Positions 17,967-25,079 of a DNA stretch of 64,000 nucleotides are shown here, piece by piece; position 1 is the first letter of the stretch, and every line of letters starts with the position of its first letter. The position numbers and the translations under genes were made by a program. The DNA lies in NCBI RefSeq assembly GCF_003056405.1, contig NZ_PYVZ01000003.1, positions 124,001 through 188,000 of the forward strand, read 5' to 3'. This DNA is from Devosia indica. Its GTDB lineage: Bacteria > Pseudomonadota > Alphaproteobacteria > Rhizobiales > Devosiaceae. Under the pieces are notes generated by a model. That model made no database searches and was not told the DNA's origin. It saw only the letters and a list, made by a program, of their open reading frames with translations.

Positions 17967-18275
17967 ATGGACTTGGACAACATGTTTCTGCTGCGCTCGG
18001 TATTTTGGCTTACCCTTGCCTTCCTGGTCATCCGGCCGGGAGTGGATGTTGGTGATGCCGCCGCGAACTTTTCCGGTGAGGCAATGGCTCGTGGCAGCCA
18101 GTTCGTAGCCGCGCAGATAGACGCTATCGAATGCAATGAAATTCAGTGTCTGGGCGGCAAGGCCATGGCCGTTGCAGCACTTCAGTCGACCCAGCTTGCC
18201 GGCGCCCCCATGCATGCATCGCCGGCACTCAACGCGGTTCCGATGCCCCGACCTCGGCCGGATCGCGCGGGATAA
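17967..18275 (+). CDS. Small membrane-anchored or secreted protein, DUF5330-like
   Basis: A 102-residue protein; ATG codons at 17967 and 17982 are both possible starts. The N-terminal hydrophobic segment MFLLRSVFWLTLAFLVI matches the short alphaproteobacterial proteins grouped as DUF5330. The rest contains Cys residues (IECNEIQCLGG) and a proline-rich tail. It probably sits in or beyond the inner membrane. A strong intrinsic terminator at 18361-18395 closes the transcript. Function unknown. Confidence 0.6.
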   Translation: MDLDNMFLLRSVFWLTLAFLVIRPGVDVGDAAANFSGEAMARGSQFVAAQIDAIECNEIQCLGGKAMAVAALQSTQLAGAPMHASPALNAVPMPRPRPDRAG

Positions 18276-18360
18276 CAGGCGCCTGCCCCGGGCGTCGGAA
18301 GCTACTCCAGGGGTCGTGTCACTTCCCCAAGCGACGCTACTCCATAGACCCCTGGCTCCT

Positions 18361-18395
18361 GCCGCAGATGCGCTGCCCCGCATCTGCGGCTTTTT
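18361..18395 (+). terminator. Intrinsic terminator after the DUF5330-like gene
   Basis: A perfect 12-bp stem, GCCGCAGATGCG (18361-18372) and CGCATCTGCGGC (18379-18390), with a six-base loop and five T residues directly after it. It separates the DUF5330-like gene from sufE. Confidence 0.85.
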
Positions 18396-18450
18396 CTTCC
18401 TCCCGCGCATGGCTCTGGCAATGACGCGATCCATCCCCTAGATAGGGCGT

Positions 18451-18879
18451 ATGACACAGCCTCAGCCTTTCCAGGACATTGCCGACAACCTTTCCTTTCT
18501 TGATGACTGGGAAGACCGCTACCGCTATCTCATCGAACTGGGGCAAGCCTTGCCCAAGCTTGAAGAGGCCGAGCGCAATGCGACCAATAAGGTCAATGGC
18601 TGCGTGTCGCAGGTCTGGCTGGTTGCCGAGCCTGACAATGTCGGTGGCGCGCCCCATCTGCGCTTTCGCGGGGAGAGCGACGCCATGATTGTGCAGGGCC
18701 TGGTTGCCGTTCTGCTGGCGCTTTATTCGGACCGGGCTGCGAGCGAAATTGCAGAAACTGACGCTATTGCCCTGTTCGATGAACTGGGCCTGCGCGAACA
18801 TCTGACCACTCAACGCTCCAATGGGCTAGTGGCCATGGTCAACCGGATACGCGGCGAGGCAAAGGCTGCTCTGGCTTAG
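18451..18879 (+). CDS. sufE: SufE-family cysteine desulfurase activator
   Basis: A 142-residue protein matching SufE/CsdE in full: YRYLIELGQALPKL, then NKVNGCVSQVW with the sulfur-accepting Cys at residue 51, then HLRFRGESDAMIVQGLVAVL. SufE takes persulfide sulfur from the SufS cysteine desulfurase and passes it to the SufBCD scaffold for iron-sulfur cluster assembly. The other suf genes are not nearby, which is common for alphaproteobacterial sufE. Its last four bases overlap the end of the convergent acyltransferase gene. Confidence 0.93.
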   Translation: MTQPQPFQDIADNLSFLDDWEDRYRYLIELGQALPKLEEAERNATNKVNGCVSQVWLVAEPDNVGGAPHLRFRGESDAMIVQGLVAVLLALYSDRAASEIAETDAIALFDELGLREHLTTQRSNGLVAMVNRIRGEAKAALA

Positions 18880-19904
18880 GCGAAGCGGCGCAAGCGCGCC
18901 GTCAGCGGCTTCTCGATCATCGCATAACAGGCCCAGCCCAGCGCCAGGCCCCCAAGCATTGCCATCCCCACCGCGCCAGCTATCACGAACGCGTTCTCAG
19001 GTTCGAGCAACTTGAGCACAAAGCCGGCAAAGGCACCCACTGCAAATATGTGCACCAGGTAAATCGAATAAGACGCATCCCCGAGCCGTTCGAGCCAATG
19101 CAAGCGCGGCAGGTGTGCCTCTACGCCGACGAACAGCGCGGTGACTGCGACGGCAAAGGCCAGAAATCCGAGAAACGCGGTTTCGTCCTCGACCATCCCA
19201 CGATCAAGCCAGAACCCCTCCGCCACTCCAGCCAAGGCAATCGCGATCAGGGGCACGACCATTGAACGGGGCATATCGCGCAGCCGCCCTTCGATGTGGG
19301 CCAGTCCAAGCCATGCACCGGCAACAAAGGCGAGAGGCATGTAGCTGGTGTAAAAGGCCGGAATAGCGCTCTCAGGATGCAACAGCAGGCCGGTGAACGA
19401 CAGGCCCAGATAGGCCACCGACAGCACCATCACGCGCTGGCGGGCGCGCAGCACGGCCAACAGGGCAAAGCTGACATAGAAGAACATCTCGTAATTGAGC
19501 GTCCAGCCGAGCTTGTAGAGTGGATGCAGGCCATGACTGGCCGGATTGTAGAAGGGAATAAAGGCCAGTGAGAGCAGCAATTGCTGCCCATCGAAGACGG
19601 TCGACTTAAACAGATCGGGCAAGACCAGCGCAAGAAATGCAGCGAGAAGCGTGAACCCCCAATAGAGCGGGACCACGCGCAGCACGCGGCGACGCAGAAA
19701 GGCCCCGGCTTCAAAGCCTCCCTGTCCGGTTACAGCGACCATGATGAAGCCGGAGACAACAAAAAAGAGGATAACGCCCAGCCATCCCAGCCGGCCATAG
19801 GCCAGGGTCTGTTCGGCGAGCGGATAGAGCAAGGCGTGCGATGCAAGCACCAGAACGGCCGCTATCGCCCGCAATGATTGAATAGACTGGATCTTGGCGT
19901 TCAA
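18876..19904 (-). CDS. Acyltransferase family 3 membrane protein (ExoZ/OafA type)
   Basis: A 342-residue inner-membrane protein with about ten hydrophobic segments. The start IQSIQSLRAIAAVLVLASHA and the early H-x-x-x motif, RRRVLRVVPLYWGFT, and the C-terminal LGDASYSIYLVHIF are the hallmarks of acyltransferase-3 proteins that add acetyl or other acyl groups to exopolysaccharide or lipopolysaccharide sugars. It has no SGNH esterase domain at the end. No polysaccharide cluster is near, so the acceptor is unknown. Confidence 0.88.
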   Translation of the reverse strand: MNAKIQSIQSLRAIAAVLVLASHALLYPLAEQTLAYGRLGWLGVILFFVVSGFIMVAVTGQGGFEAGAFLRRRVLRVVPLYWGFTLLAAFLALVLPDLFKSTVFDGQQLLLSLAFIPFYNPASHGLHPLYKLGWTLNYEMFFYVSFALLAVLRARQRVMVLSVAYLGLSFTGLLLHPESAIPAFYTSYMPLAFVAGAWLGLAHIEGRLRDMPRSMVVPLIAIALAGVAEGFWLDRGMVEDETAFLGFLAFAVAVTALFVGVEAHLPRLHWLERLGDASYSIYLVHIFAVGAFAGFVLKLLEPENAFVIAGAVGMAMLGGLALGWACYAMIEKPLTARLRRFA

Positions 19905-19985
19905 GGGAAAGTGCCCCCACGGAGATGGCAGTCAATATCACGCCGGCGACAGGCCCGAACATTACCAAAGATTACATCGTTAATT

Positions 19986-20465
19986 TCACGACTCAGGAAA
20001 CATGGCCGGACGTGCGGGCAGCCAGGACTGCGTTCTGGAGCTTTGTCTGCCCGTGGCCGTGGCGTCCAGCCCCATCAGCCGCGCCAATTGATCCAGCCCG
20101 ATTCGCAAGACCAGCTTGGCGCTCCGCCGCGGCCAGCGGCGTTCAACCTCGATCTGCTGCAGGCCCTTGTCATAAACGCAGACATCAATGAGCACGCCCC
20201 AGCAGTCCGGAGGAATGCGCTGCGCCAATCGTGCCAGCTTTTGCCGCGCATCTTCGACGGTTTCGGACAGATCGGCCTGACCATGCCTGCTTGCGTACCC
20301 GCCGATGCGCGCCAAATCATAGGACATGGTCACCCGTTGGCGGAGCATGGCCCGCTCGAACGTCCTGGCGACCAAGCGTGCAGCCTCTAGGTGATGGGGA
20401 TGCAGAAATCCTTCATGGTCTGCCGATGCCGATAGGCGCGACACGGCCTCGGGCAACTCACCCAT
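19986..20465 (-). CDS. DUF6456-domain protein
   Basis: A 159-residue protein. I placed the start at the ATG at 20465, which overlaps the stop of the DnaA-domain-IV gene by eight bases (ATGGGTGA). The core (DLSETVEDARQKLARLAQRI, then CWGVLIDVCVYDKGLQQIE) matches DUF6456, often found in Hyphomicrobiales beside a helix-turn-helix or DnaA-like gene. The C-terminal RIGLDQLARLMGL could be a small DNA-contacting helix pair. Translational coupling argues that the two proteins act together. Confidence 0.7.
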   Translation of the reverse strand: MGELPEAVSRLSASADHEGFLHPHHLEAARLVARTFERAMLRQRVTMSYDLARIGGYASRHGQADLSETVEDARQKLARLAQRIPPDCWGVLIDVCVYDKGLQQIEVERRWPRRSAKLVLRIGLDQLARLMGLDATATGRQSSRTQSWLPARPAMFPES

Positions 20466-20817
20466 GAGCAAGCCCCACCATTGTCTGTAGACGCATTTCA
20501 AGATCGGTGACTTCGCGGTCGAATTCGACGTCGTCGCGCATATCTTCGATCAGATTGCACGCATAGGAGACAGTTGTCCTATCCCGTCCAAAGGCCATTC
20601 CGATGTCAGTCAGGCTTTCGCCGAGTACGACATGCGCCAGATACATGGCCAGTTGACGCGCACGCGCCGTATTGATGCGACACCGCCTGGCGTGAAAGAT
20701 CATGGAGACATCGACATTGGTATGTTGCGCAACAAGCGTTGCGGCCTGACATACAGCGCTTGGGCTGTGCCGGGCCGGGAGATAGGGTGCGGCAATGTCG
20801 CTGTGCAGTTGTTGCAT
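20458..20817 (-). CDS. DnaA domain IV-like DNA-binding protein
   Basis: A 119-residue protein that contains only the DNA-binding domain of DnaA. ARQLAMYLAHVVLGESLTDIG is followed by FGRDRTTVSYACNLIED, the signature that in DnaA contacts the DnaA box (compare GRDHTTV). The AAA+ ATPase domain is missing, so it is not the initiator itself. It could bind DnaA-box-like sites as a transcription factor or compete with DnaA; both are inference. It is co-translated with the DUF6456 gene and lies next to mucR, which is on the same strand. Confidence 0.75.
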   Translation of the reverse strand: MQQLHSDIAAPYLPARHSPSAVCQAATLVAQHTNVDVSMIFHARRCRINTARARQLAMYLAHVVLGESLTDIGMAFGRDRTTVSYACNLIEDMRDDVEFDREVTDLEMRLQTMVGLAHG

Positions 20818-20914
20818 GGGCAGGGTGCTCCGCTCGAAATAGGACGATATTCCTATTTTCTAACCAAAGCCACCCAACCGGGGATAAGTTGGTGCTCACA
20901 ATCTACAAGGTGTC

Positions 20915-20947
20915 AAAAAAGCAAATGGCCGCCTCAGGGGCGGCCAT
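20915..20947 (-). terminator. Intrinsic terminator after mucR
   Basis: Read on the minus strand, ATGGCCGCC pairs with GGCGGCCAT (nine base pairs, five-base loop, 20925-20947). A run of T residues interrupted by GC follows (20915-20924). It lies 30 bases after the mucR stop. Confidence 0.8.
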
Positions 20948-20976
20948 AGCAATTCAGTGTCGATCAGCTTGCTAGA

Positions 20977-21399
20977 TCAGTCCGCCTTACGGCCCAGGCC
21001 ATTGTCCTTGGCCAGCTTGGAGCGCGTTGCCGAATAGCTGGGCGCCACCATTGGGTAGTCGGCCGGCAGGCCCCACTTCTCGCGGTATTCTTCCGGAGAC
21101 AGATTGTAGTGCGTGCGCAAGTGGCGCTTGAGCGATTTGAACTTCTTGCCGTCTTCGAGACAGATGATGAAATCATTGGCCACGGACTTGCGGATCGGCA
21201 CTGCGGGCTTGAGTTCTTCAACCGGTGCCGGATTCTCGTTGGCCTGCAGAGCGCGCAAGGCACCATGAACCTCGGCAATCAACTTGGGCAGATCGCCGGG
21301 GCTGACCGCGTTGTGGCTGACATAAGCGGAAACAATTTCAGTGCTGAGCTCGATCAGGTCGGACTCAACTGTAGCGAACGCGCCGGTATCGTCGTTCAT
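20977..21399 (-). CDS. mucR: MucR/Ros-family transcriptional regulator
   Basis: A 140-residue regulator covering the whole MucR family domain. The zinc-finger region reads ICLEDGKKFKSLKRHLRTHYNL, so the ligand set is C80-x2-D83-x9-H93-x3-H97: the second cysteine of classical Ros is replaced by Asp, as in several Mesorhizobium Ros paralogues. Downstream are the conserved LSPEEYREKWGLP and YSATRSKLAKDNGLGRK. MucR proteins bind AT-rich targets and control exopolysaccharide, motility and cell-cycle genes. It has its own promoter region of 144 bp shared with the mrp operon end, and a terminator. Confidence 0.93.
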   Translation of the reverse strand: MNDDTGAFATVESDLIELSTEIVSAYVSHNAVSPGDLPKLIAEVHGALRALQANENPAPVEELKPAVPIRKSVANDFIICLEDGKKFKSLKRHLRTHYNLSPEEYREKWGLPADYPMVAPSYSATRSKLAKDNGLGRKAD

Positions 21400-21533
21400 C
21401 TTTCAACCTTCCATACTTTTTTATTGGGCCGCAACAAGGGCAGTTACTAGCCTTACTGATCTAATATGATCGTTTACTAGCACACGCAACCCCCGAGAGA
21501 GACGCTTAACATGTAATATGGAATGGGATTATG

Positions 21534-21554
21534 GCAACGAATATTATTCGTTGC
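21534..21554 (-). repeat. Inverted repeat overlapping the mrpG stop codon
   Basis: GCAACGAAT (21534-21542) and ATTCGTTGC (21546-21554) form a perfect nine-base-pair stem with a three-base loop. It covers the mrpG stop codon at 21544-21546. There is no T run, so it may be a processing or stability element for the mrp mRNA rather than a simple terminator. Confidence 0.55.
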
Positions 21555-21882
21555 TTTGGGCTATGTCATCGATAACAGTATCATTACACGGACGATATCC
21601 AGTAAGATAACTCGCACGTGCCAATAGATGGGCAGAAACAGGTGTAGTCAGCAAGACAAACATGACCCCAATAATGGCACGCACCGATACGGCCGCATCT
21701 TGGCTTAAAACGGCCACGGCAAGAAGAATCAGTCCGCCGCCCACGGCGCCGGCCTTGGACGCTGCGTGCATCCGAGTATAGAGGTCTGGCAAGCGTACAA
21801 CCCCTATTGTAGCAAGCAGGGTGAATGCTGCGCCAAGTACCAGCAGCGTGCCGCCGAGATAGAGTTCAAGCCCCTCGAGCAT
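21544..21882 (-). CDS. mrpG: Na+/H+ antiporter subunit G
   Basis: A 112-residue membrane protein with three hydrophobic segments, the normal MrpG/MnhG/PhaG layout. GAAFTLLATIGVVRLPDLYTRMHAASKAG is, in part, the highly conserved family motif RLPDxYTRMHAxxK. Its ATG overlaps the mrpF stop by one base (TAATG). It is the last gene of the complete seven-subunit antiporter operon, which exports Na+ in exchange for several protons and supports growth in alkaline or saline conditions. Confidence 0.92.
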   Translation of the reverse strand: MLEGLELYLGGTLLVLGAAFTLLATIGVVRLPDLYTRMHAASKAGAVGGGLILLAVAVLSQDAAVSVRAIIGVMFVLLTTPVSAHLLARASYLTGYRPCNDTVIDDIAQSNE

Positions 21883-22190
21883 TAGCGGCCCTCCTCCTGC
21901 GCCGGACTTTGCCGGGCGCCACGCAGCAGGACGTAACGTGCCAGGGCCACTGTGGCGAGAAAGCCCAGCAGGGCCAGTGCAATCGCAATATCGAGGTAAA
22001 GCCAGAGCCCGGTTCTCACAGCAATGGCACCGACGAAGCCCATGGCGACGACAGCGAGCAGGTCAAGCGCCAGCACACGATCGGACAAGGATGGGCCGAT
22101 CACGATACGCACCAGCGAGACCAACAGCGCGACGGCCAGCAGGACGAGCGAAATCAATGTCGTCCACTCGATAAAGAGTGTCGCGGTCAT
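21882..22190 (-). CDS. mrpF: Na+/H+ antiporter subunit F
   Basis: A 102-residue membrane protein with three hydrophobic segments. RIVIGPSLSDRVLALDLLA matches the MrpF family motif G-P-x-x-x-D-R-V-x-A-L-D. The start overlaps the mrpE stop by four bases (ATGA at 22187-22190), which fits strict co-translation. Length is the usual 90-105 residues. Confidence 0.92.
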   Translation of the reverse strand: MTATLFIEWTTLISLVLLAVALLVSLVRIVIGPSLSDRVLALDLLAVVAMGFVGAIAVRTGLWLYLDIAIALALLGFLATVALARYVLLRGARQSPAQEEGR

Positions 22191-22666
22191 TCGAACACCT
22201 CCTGGATCTTCTTCTCAAAGCCATTGGCAATGTCGGCGATCATTGCGTCCTTATCGGCCATATCCAGGGCGTGTACGTAGAGCACCGACTTGTCGGCCGC
22301 CACGTCGACACTGAGCGTGCCCGGGGTCAGCGTGATCATGTTTGCCAGAAGCGTGATTTCTGCGTCGGACTTTACTGTAAGCGGCACCGCAATGATGGCG
22401 GGCCGTACTGCGCTGGACAGATTGGGGCGCATAACGACGATCGCTACGCGTACCGCGCTGACGACCAGTTCGTAAAGGAACAGCGCCGCAAGAGAAATGA
22501 TGCGTCGAATGCGCCGCAAGGCCCGCGGACTGGCGAAGGCTTCGCGCAGCACCAACACCGCCACGCCGCCGACAACGCCGCCCAGCAGCAGGTTAAGGCC
22601 GGAAAAGCTTCCAGAAATTCCGGCCCAGACCAGCGCAAGAATGACAACCAGAAAAACCGTGTTCAT
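22187..22666 (-). CDS. mrpE: Na+/H+ antiporter subunit E
   Basis: A 159-residue protein with two N-terminal membrane helices and a cytoplasmic domain. FLYELVVSAVRVAIVV and the segment ITLTPGTLSVDV are conserved in MrpE, as is VHALDMADKDAM. It overlaps mrpD by four bases. MrpE is needed for assembly of the complex in characterised systems. Confidence 0.92.
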   Translation of the reverse strand: MNTVFLVVILALVWAGISGSFSGLNLLLGGVVGGVAVLVLREAFASPRALRRIRRIISLAALFLYELVVSAVRVAIVVMRPNLSSAVRPAIIAVPLTVKSDAEITLLANMITLTPGTLSVDVAADKSVLYVHALDMADKDAMIADIANGFEKKIQEVFE

Positions 22667-24270
22667 AGCTCGTCCCCTGCCAGGCCGGTGGCCTCAACAT
22701 AGCGCGCCGGATCAAGGATATCGGCAGCGCCCGCGCTGACCCCGTCCATCAACGGCCCCGGCCAGAGCCCGGCGACCACGATGCCGGCGACGAGAAGAGT
22801 TGTTGCGCCGAGGGCAAGGTGGCCGCGGTTGTCAAAGGATTTGAGCGCCACCGAACCGTGTTCGGAACCCTGCCCTTCCGGCCCCGAGCGCCAGAAGACA
22901 TGGGCCCAGAGGCGGGTGCCGGCGATGAGAGTCAGGACGGCATTTATCAATAGTGCCAAGACCATAGCCGTACCAAGCCAACCGGGCGCCGTGCCGGTCA
23001 CGCCTTGGTCGAGGCCGGCTTCGAGCAGCAGCAGCTTGGGCCAGAAGCCGAGGAAGGGCGGCACACCGGCAGAGGCCAGGACCAGCAAGATGAACAGAAT
23101 GGAGAGCGGTGCATTGGCGGCATAGAGACCGCCCATGTGCCGGGTGTCGGTTTGCCCGGTGGTCTTTTCGACAAGACCGGCGACCATATAGAGCGCGGTC
23201 ATGGTCAGGATTGCATGGAAGATATAGAGGCCCGACCCGGCCACGCCGTTCAGGCTGGGCATGGACAGCCCAGCGATCACCGCCCCAATACCGCCGATCA
23301 CCACAAAGCCGATGGCGCGGCGCAGATTGGTTTCGGCGATGGCGCCAAGTGGCGCGATCAGCAGCGTCCCGATGGCAATGCATGCCAACACGGGCTCAAG
23401 CATGTCGCGACTGGCTGGCAGCACCACCACGAGCGCGCGGAGCATGGCATAGGCGCCAACCTTGGTCAGCAGACCCGCAAACAGGGCCGATATGGCGGCC
23501 GGCGGGGTGTGATAGGACGCCGGTAGCCACGCATTGACCGGGAAGGCCGCCGCCTTCATGCCGAAAGCCAGCATGAACAGCGCCGCCACCCCGGCCATGG
23601 CCGCCGGATTGGCCGCACTGGCGACCCGCATGATGTCGGCCATGTTGAGTGTGCCAAGCAGGCCGTAGAGCAGGCCGAGGGCCATCAGGAAGAAGGTCGT
23701 TGCCAGGAAATTGAGAAAGCCATACTTGACCGCGCCATCGAGCTGCAGCGGCCGGTTTCCTTGCACGATCAGGCCGAACGAGGCAATCAGCATGACCTCG
23801 AACCACACATAGAGATTGAATAAATCCCCGGTGAGGAATGCGCCGGTTACGCCGGCCAGGAGCAGCAGGACCATGGGATGGAAGGCATCACGCCCGTCCG
23901 CATCGGCGCGGTCCAGTTCGGCATAGAACAATACAATCAGGGTCACGACAGCAGCGGCCAGGGCAAAGCTGGCGCCGAAGATATCGGCCGTCAGGCTGAT
24001 GCCGAAAGGCGGCAGCCAGCGCCCCATGGTCATGCTGACCGGCCCATTGGCCAGCACCTCGAGCAAAAGTGCGATCTCGCAGGCAATAATGGCAAGAACC
24101 ACGATCACGGCGCCGATCAGCGGCGTACCATTGCTGCGGCGGAACATCATCAGCCCGGCAGCCCCCATCAGGGCGAGGGCTATGGGCAGGACAATGACCC
24201 AGTCGGACGCCGGGACCACCGTGTCGATCATGGCCGCGGGCAGATCAGTCGTCGGAGTGGAAGTGGCCAT
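22663..24270 (-). CDS. mrpD: Na+/H+ antiporter subunit D
   Basis: A 535-residue membrane protein of the NuoL/M/N-like antiporter family, with about fourteen hydrophobic segments. Characteristic parts include LFNLYVWFEVMLIASFGL, with the conserved Glu, KAAAFPVNAWLPASYHTPP, with a conserved Lys, and ISALFAGLLTKVGAYAMLR. This subunit is thought to carry part of the proton path and is homologous to complex I antiporter subunits. Start 24270 is four bases after the mrpC stop. Confidence 0.93.
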   Translation of the reverse strand: MATSTPTTDLPAAMIDTVVPASDWVIVLPIALALMGAAGLMMFRRSNGTPLIGAVIVVLAIIACEIALLLEVLANGPVSMTMGRWLPPFGISLTADIFGASFALAAAVVTLIVLFYAELDRADADGRDAFHPMVLLLLAGVTGAFLTGDLFNLYVWFEVMLIASFGLIVQGNRPLQLDGAVKYGFLNFLATTFFLMALGLLYGLLGTLNMADIMRVASAANPAAMAGVAALFMLAFGMKAAAFPVNAWLPASYHTPPAAISALFAGLLTKVGAYAMLRALVVVLPASRDMLEPVLACIAIGTLLIAPLGAIAETNLRRAIGFVVIGGIGAVIAGLSMPSLNGVAGSGLYIFHAILTMTALYMVAGLVEKTTGQTDTRHMGGLYAANAPLSILFILLVLASAGVPPFLGFWPKLLLLEAGLDQGVTGTAPGWLGTAMVLALLINAVLTLIAGTRLWAHVFWRSGPEGQGSEHGSVALKSFDNRGHLALGATTLLVAGIVVAGLWPGPLMDGVSAGAADILDPARYVEATGLAGDEL

Positions 24271-24274
24271 GGGG

Positions 24275-24652
24275 TCAGTAGCTCAGCGGCGGGTTGGGCG
24301 CATTGTCGGGCTCAGCCAGGCGCATGGTGTCGGTATTGTCGGCATCCAGGCTCTGATAGGCGCGAAACGCCAGCACGAGCAGGAAGGCAAACATTGAAAA
24401 GCCGATCACGATGGCGGTCAGGATCAGCGCCTGTGGCAGCGGGTTAGCGATTGCGCCTTCGGGCACCTCAAGCCCCTCAGGCACGATGGGGGCAACTTCC
24501 TGGGTCAGGCGGCCAGCCGTAAAGATCAGCAGGAGCACGCCATTGCTGAAGATGGTCAGGCCAATCAGCATGCGGATCACCGAACGCGAGAGCAGCAGGT
24601 AGGTCCCGATAGTGATGAACAGGCCCACAAGGGCGGCGAGGATATACTCCAT
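24275..24652 (-). CDS. mrpC: Na+/H+ antiporter subunit C
   Basis: From the ATG at 24652 (MEYILAALVG) the protein has 125 residues and three membrane helices, the NuoK-like layout. SRSVIRMLIGLTIFSNGVLLLIF, in part, and DPLPQALILTAIVIGFS-like NPLPQALILTAIVIGFSMF are the family landmarks. I reject longer upstream extension because it reads into mrpB and is not hydrophobic. The gap to mrpB is one base. Confidence 0.92.
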   Translation of the reverse strand: MEYILAALVGLFITIGTYLLLSRSVIRMLIGLTIFSNGVLLLIFTAGRLTQEVAPIVPEGLEVPEGAIANPLPQALILTAIVIGFSMFAFLLVLAFRAYQSLDADNTDTMRLAEPDNAPNPPLSY

Positions 24653-24653
24653 C

Positions 24654-25079
24654 TCACAGATCCTCTTCGCGGTCGCTTTCAAGCGACAGGGCAATGGCAG
24701 ACAGGGTACCGAACACAACGCAATAGACGCCCAGATCGAAGAACAGCGGGGTCGAAAGCGGGATGATGCTGGGACCGAACTCCAGATAGAGCCAGATGCT
24801 GGTCATGAAGGGGGAGCCAGTCAGCAGGCTCGCCAGGCCAGAAAGGCCGGCCAGCACCACACCGAAACCGGCAATCGCCATGGGGTCGAAGCGCAGGGAC
24901 CGGCGCACTGCACTTACACCGGCGGCCATGCCGAACACGGCGATAGACGCGGCCGCGATCAGACCGCCGATGAAGCCGCCGCCCGGTTCATTGTGTCCGC
25001 GCAGCGTCACATAGACCGAGAAGACAAGCATGATCGCAACGATCAAAGGGGCCAGCGTGCGGAAGATGACCGTGTTCAT
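24654..25079 (-). CDS. mrpB: Na+/H+ antiporter subunit B
   Basis: A 141-residue membrane protein with four hydrophobic segments. [15 protein letters not shown] is the MrpB signature, followed by [19 protein letters not shown]. It starts within the last four bases of mrpA (25076-25079). As mrpB is a separate gene, the operon belongs to the seven-subunit (group 1) type rather than the six-subunit type in which A and B are fused. Confidence 0.92.
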   Translation of the reverse strand: MNTVIFRTLAPLIVAIMLVFSVYVTLRGHNEPGGGFIGGLIAAASIAVFGMAAGVSAVRRSLRFDPMAIAGFGVVLAGLSGLASLLTGSPFMTSIWLYLEFGPSIIPLSTPLFFDLGVYCVVFGTLSAIALSLESDREEDL

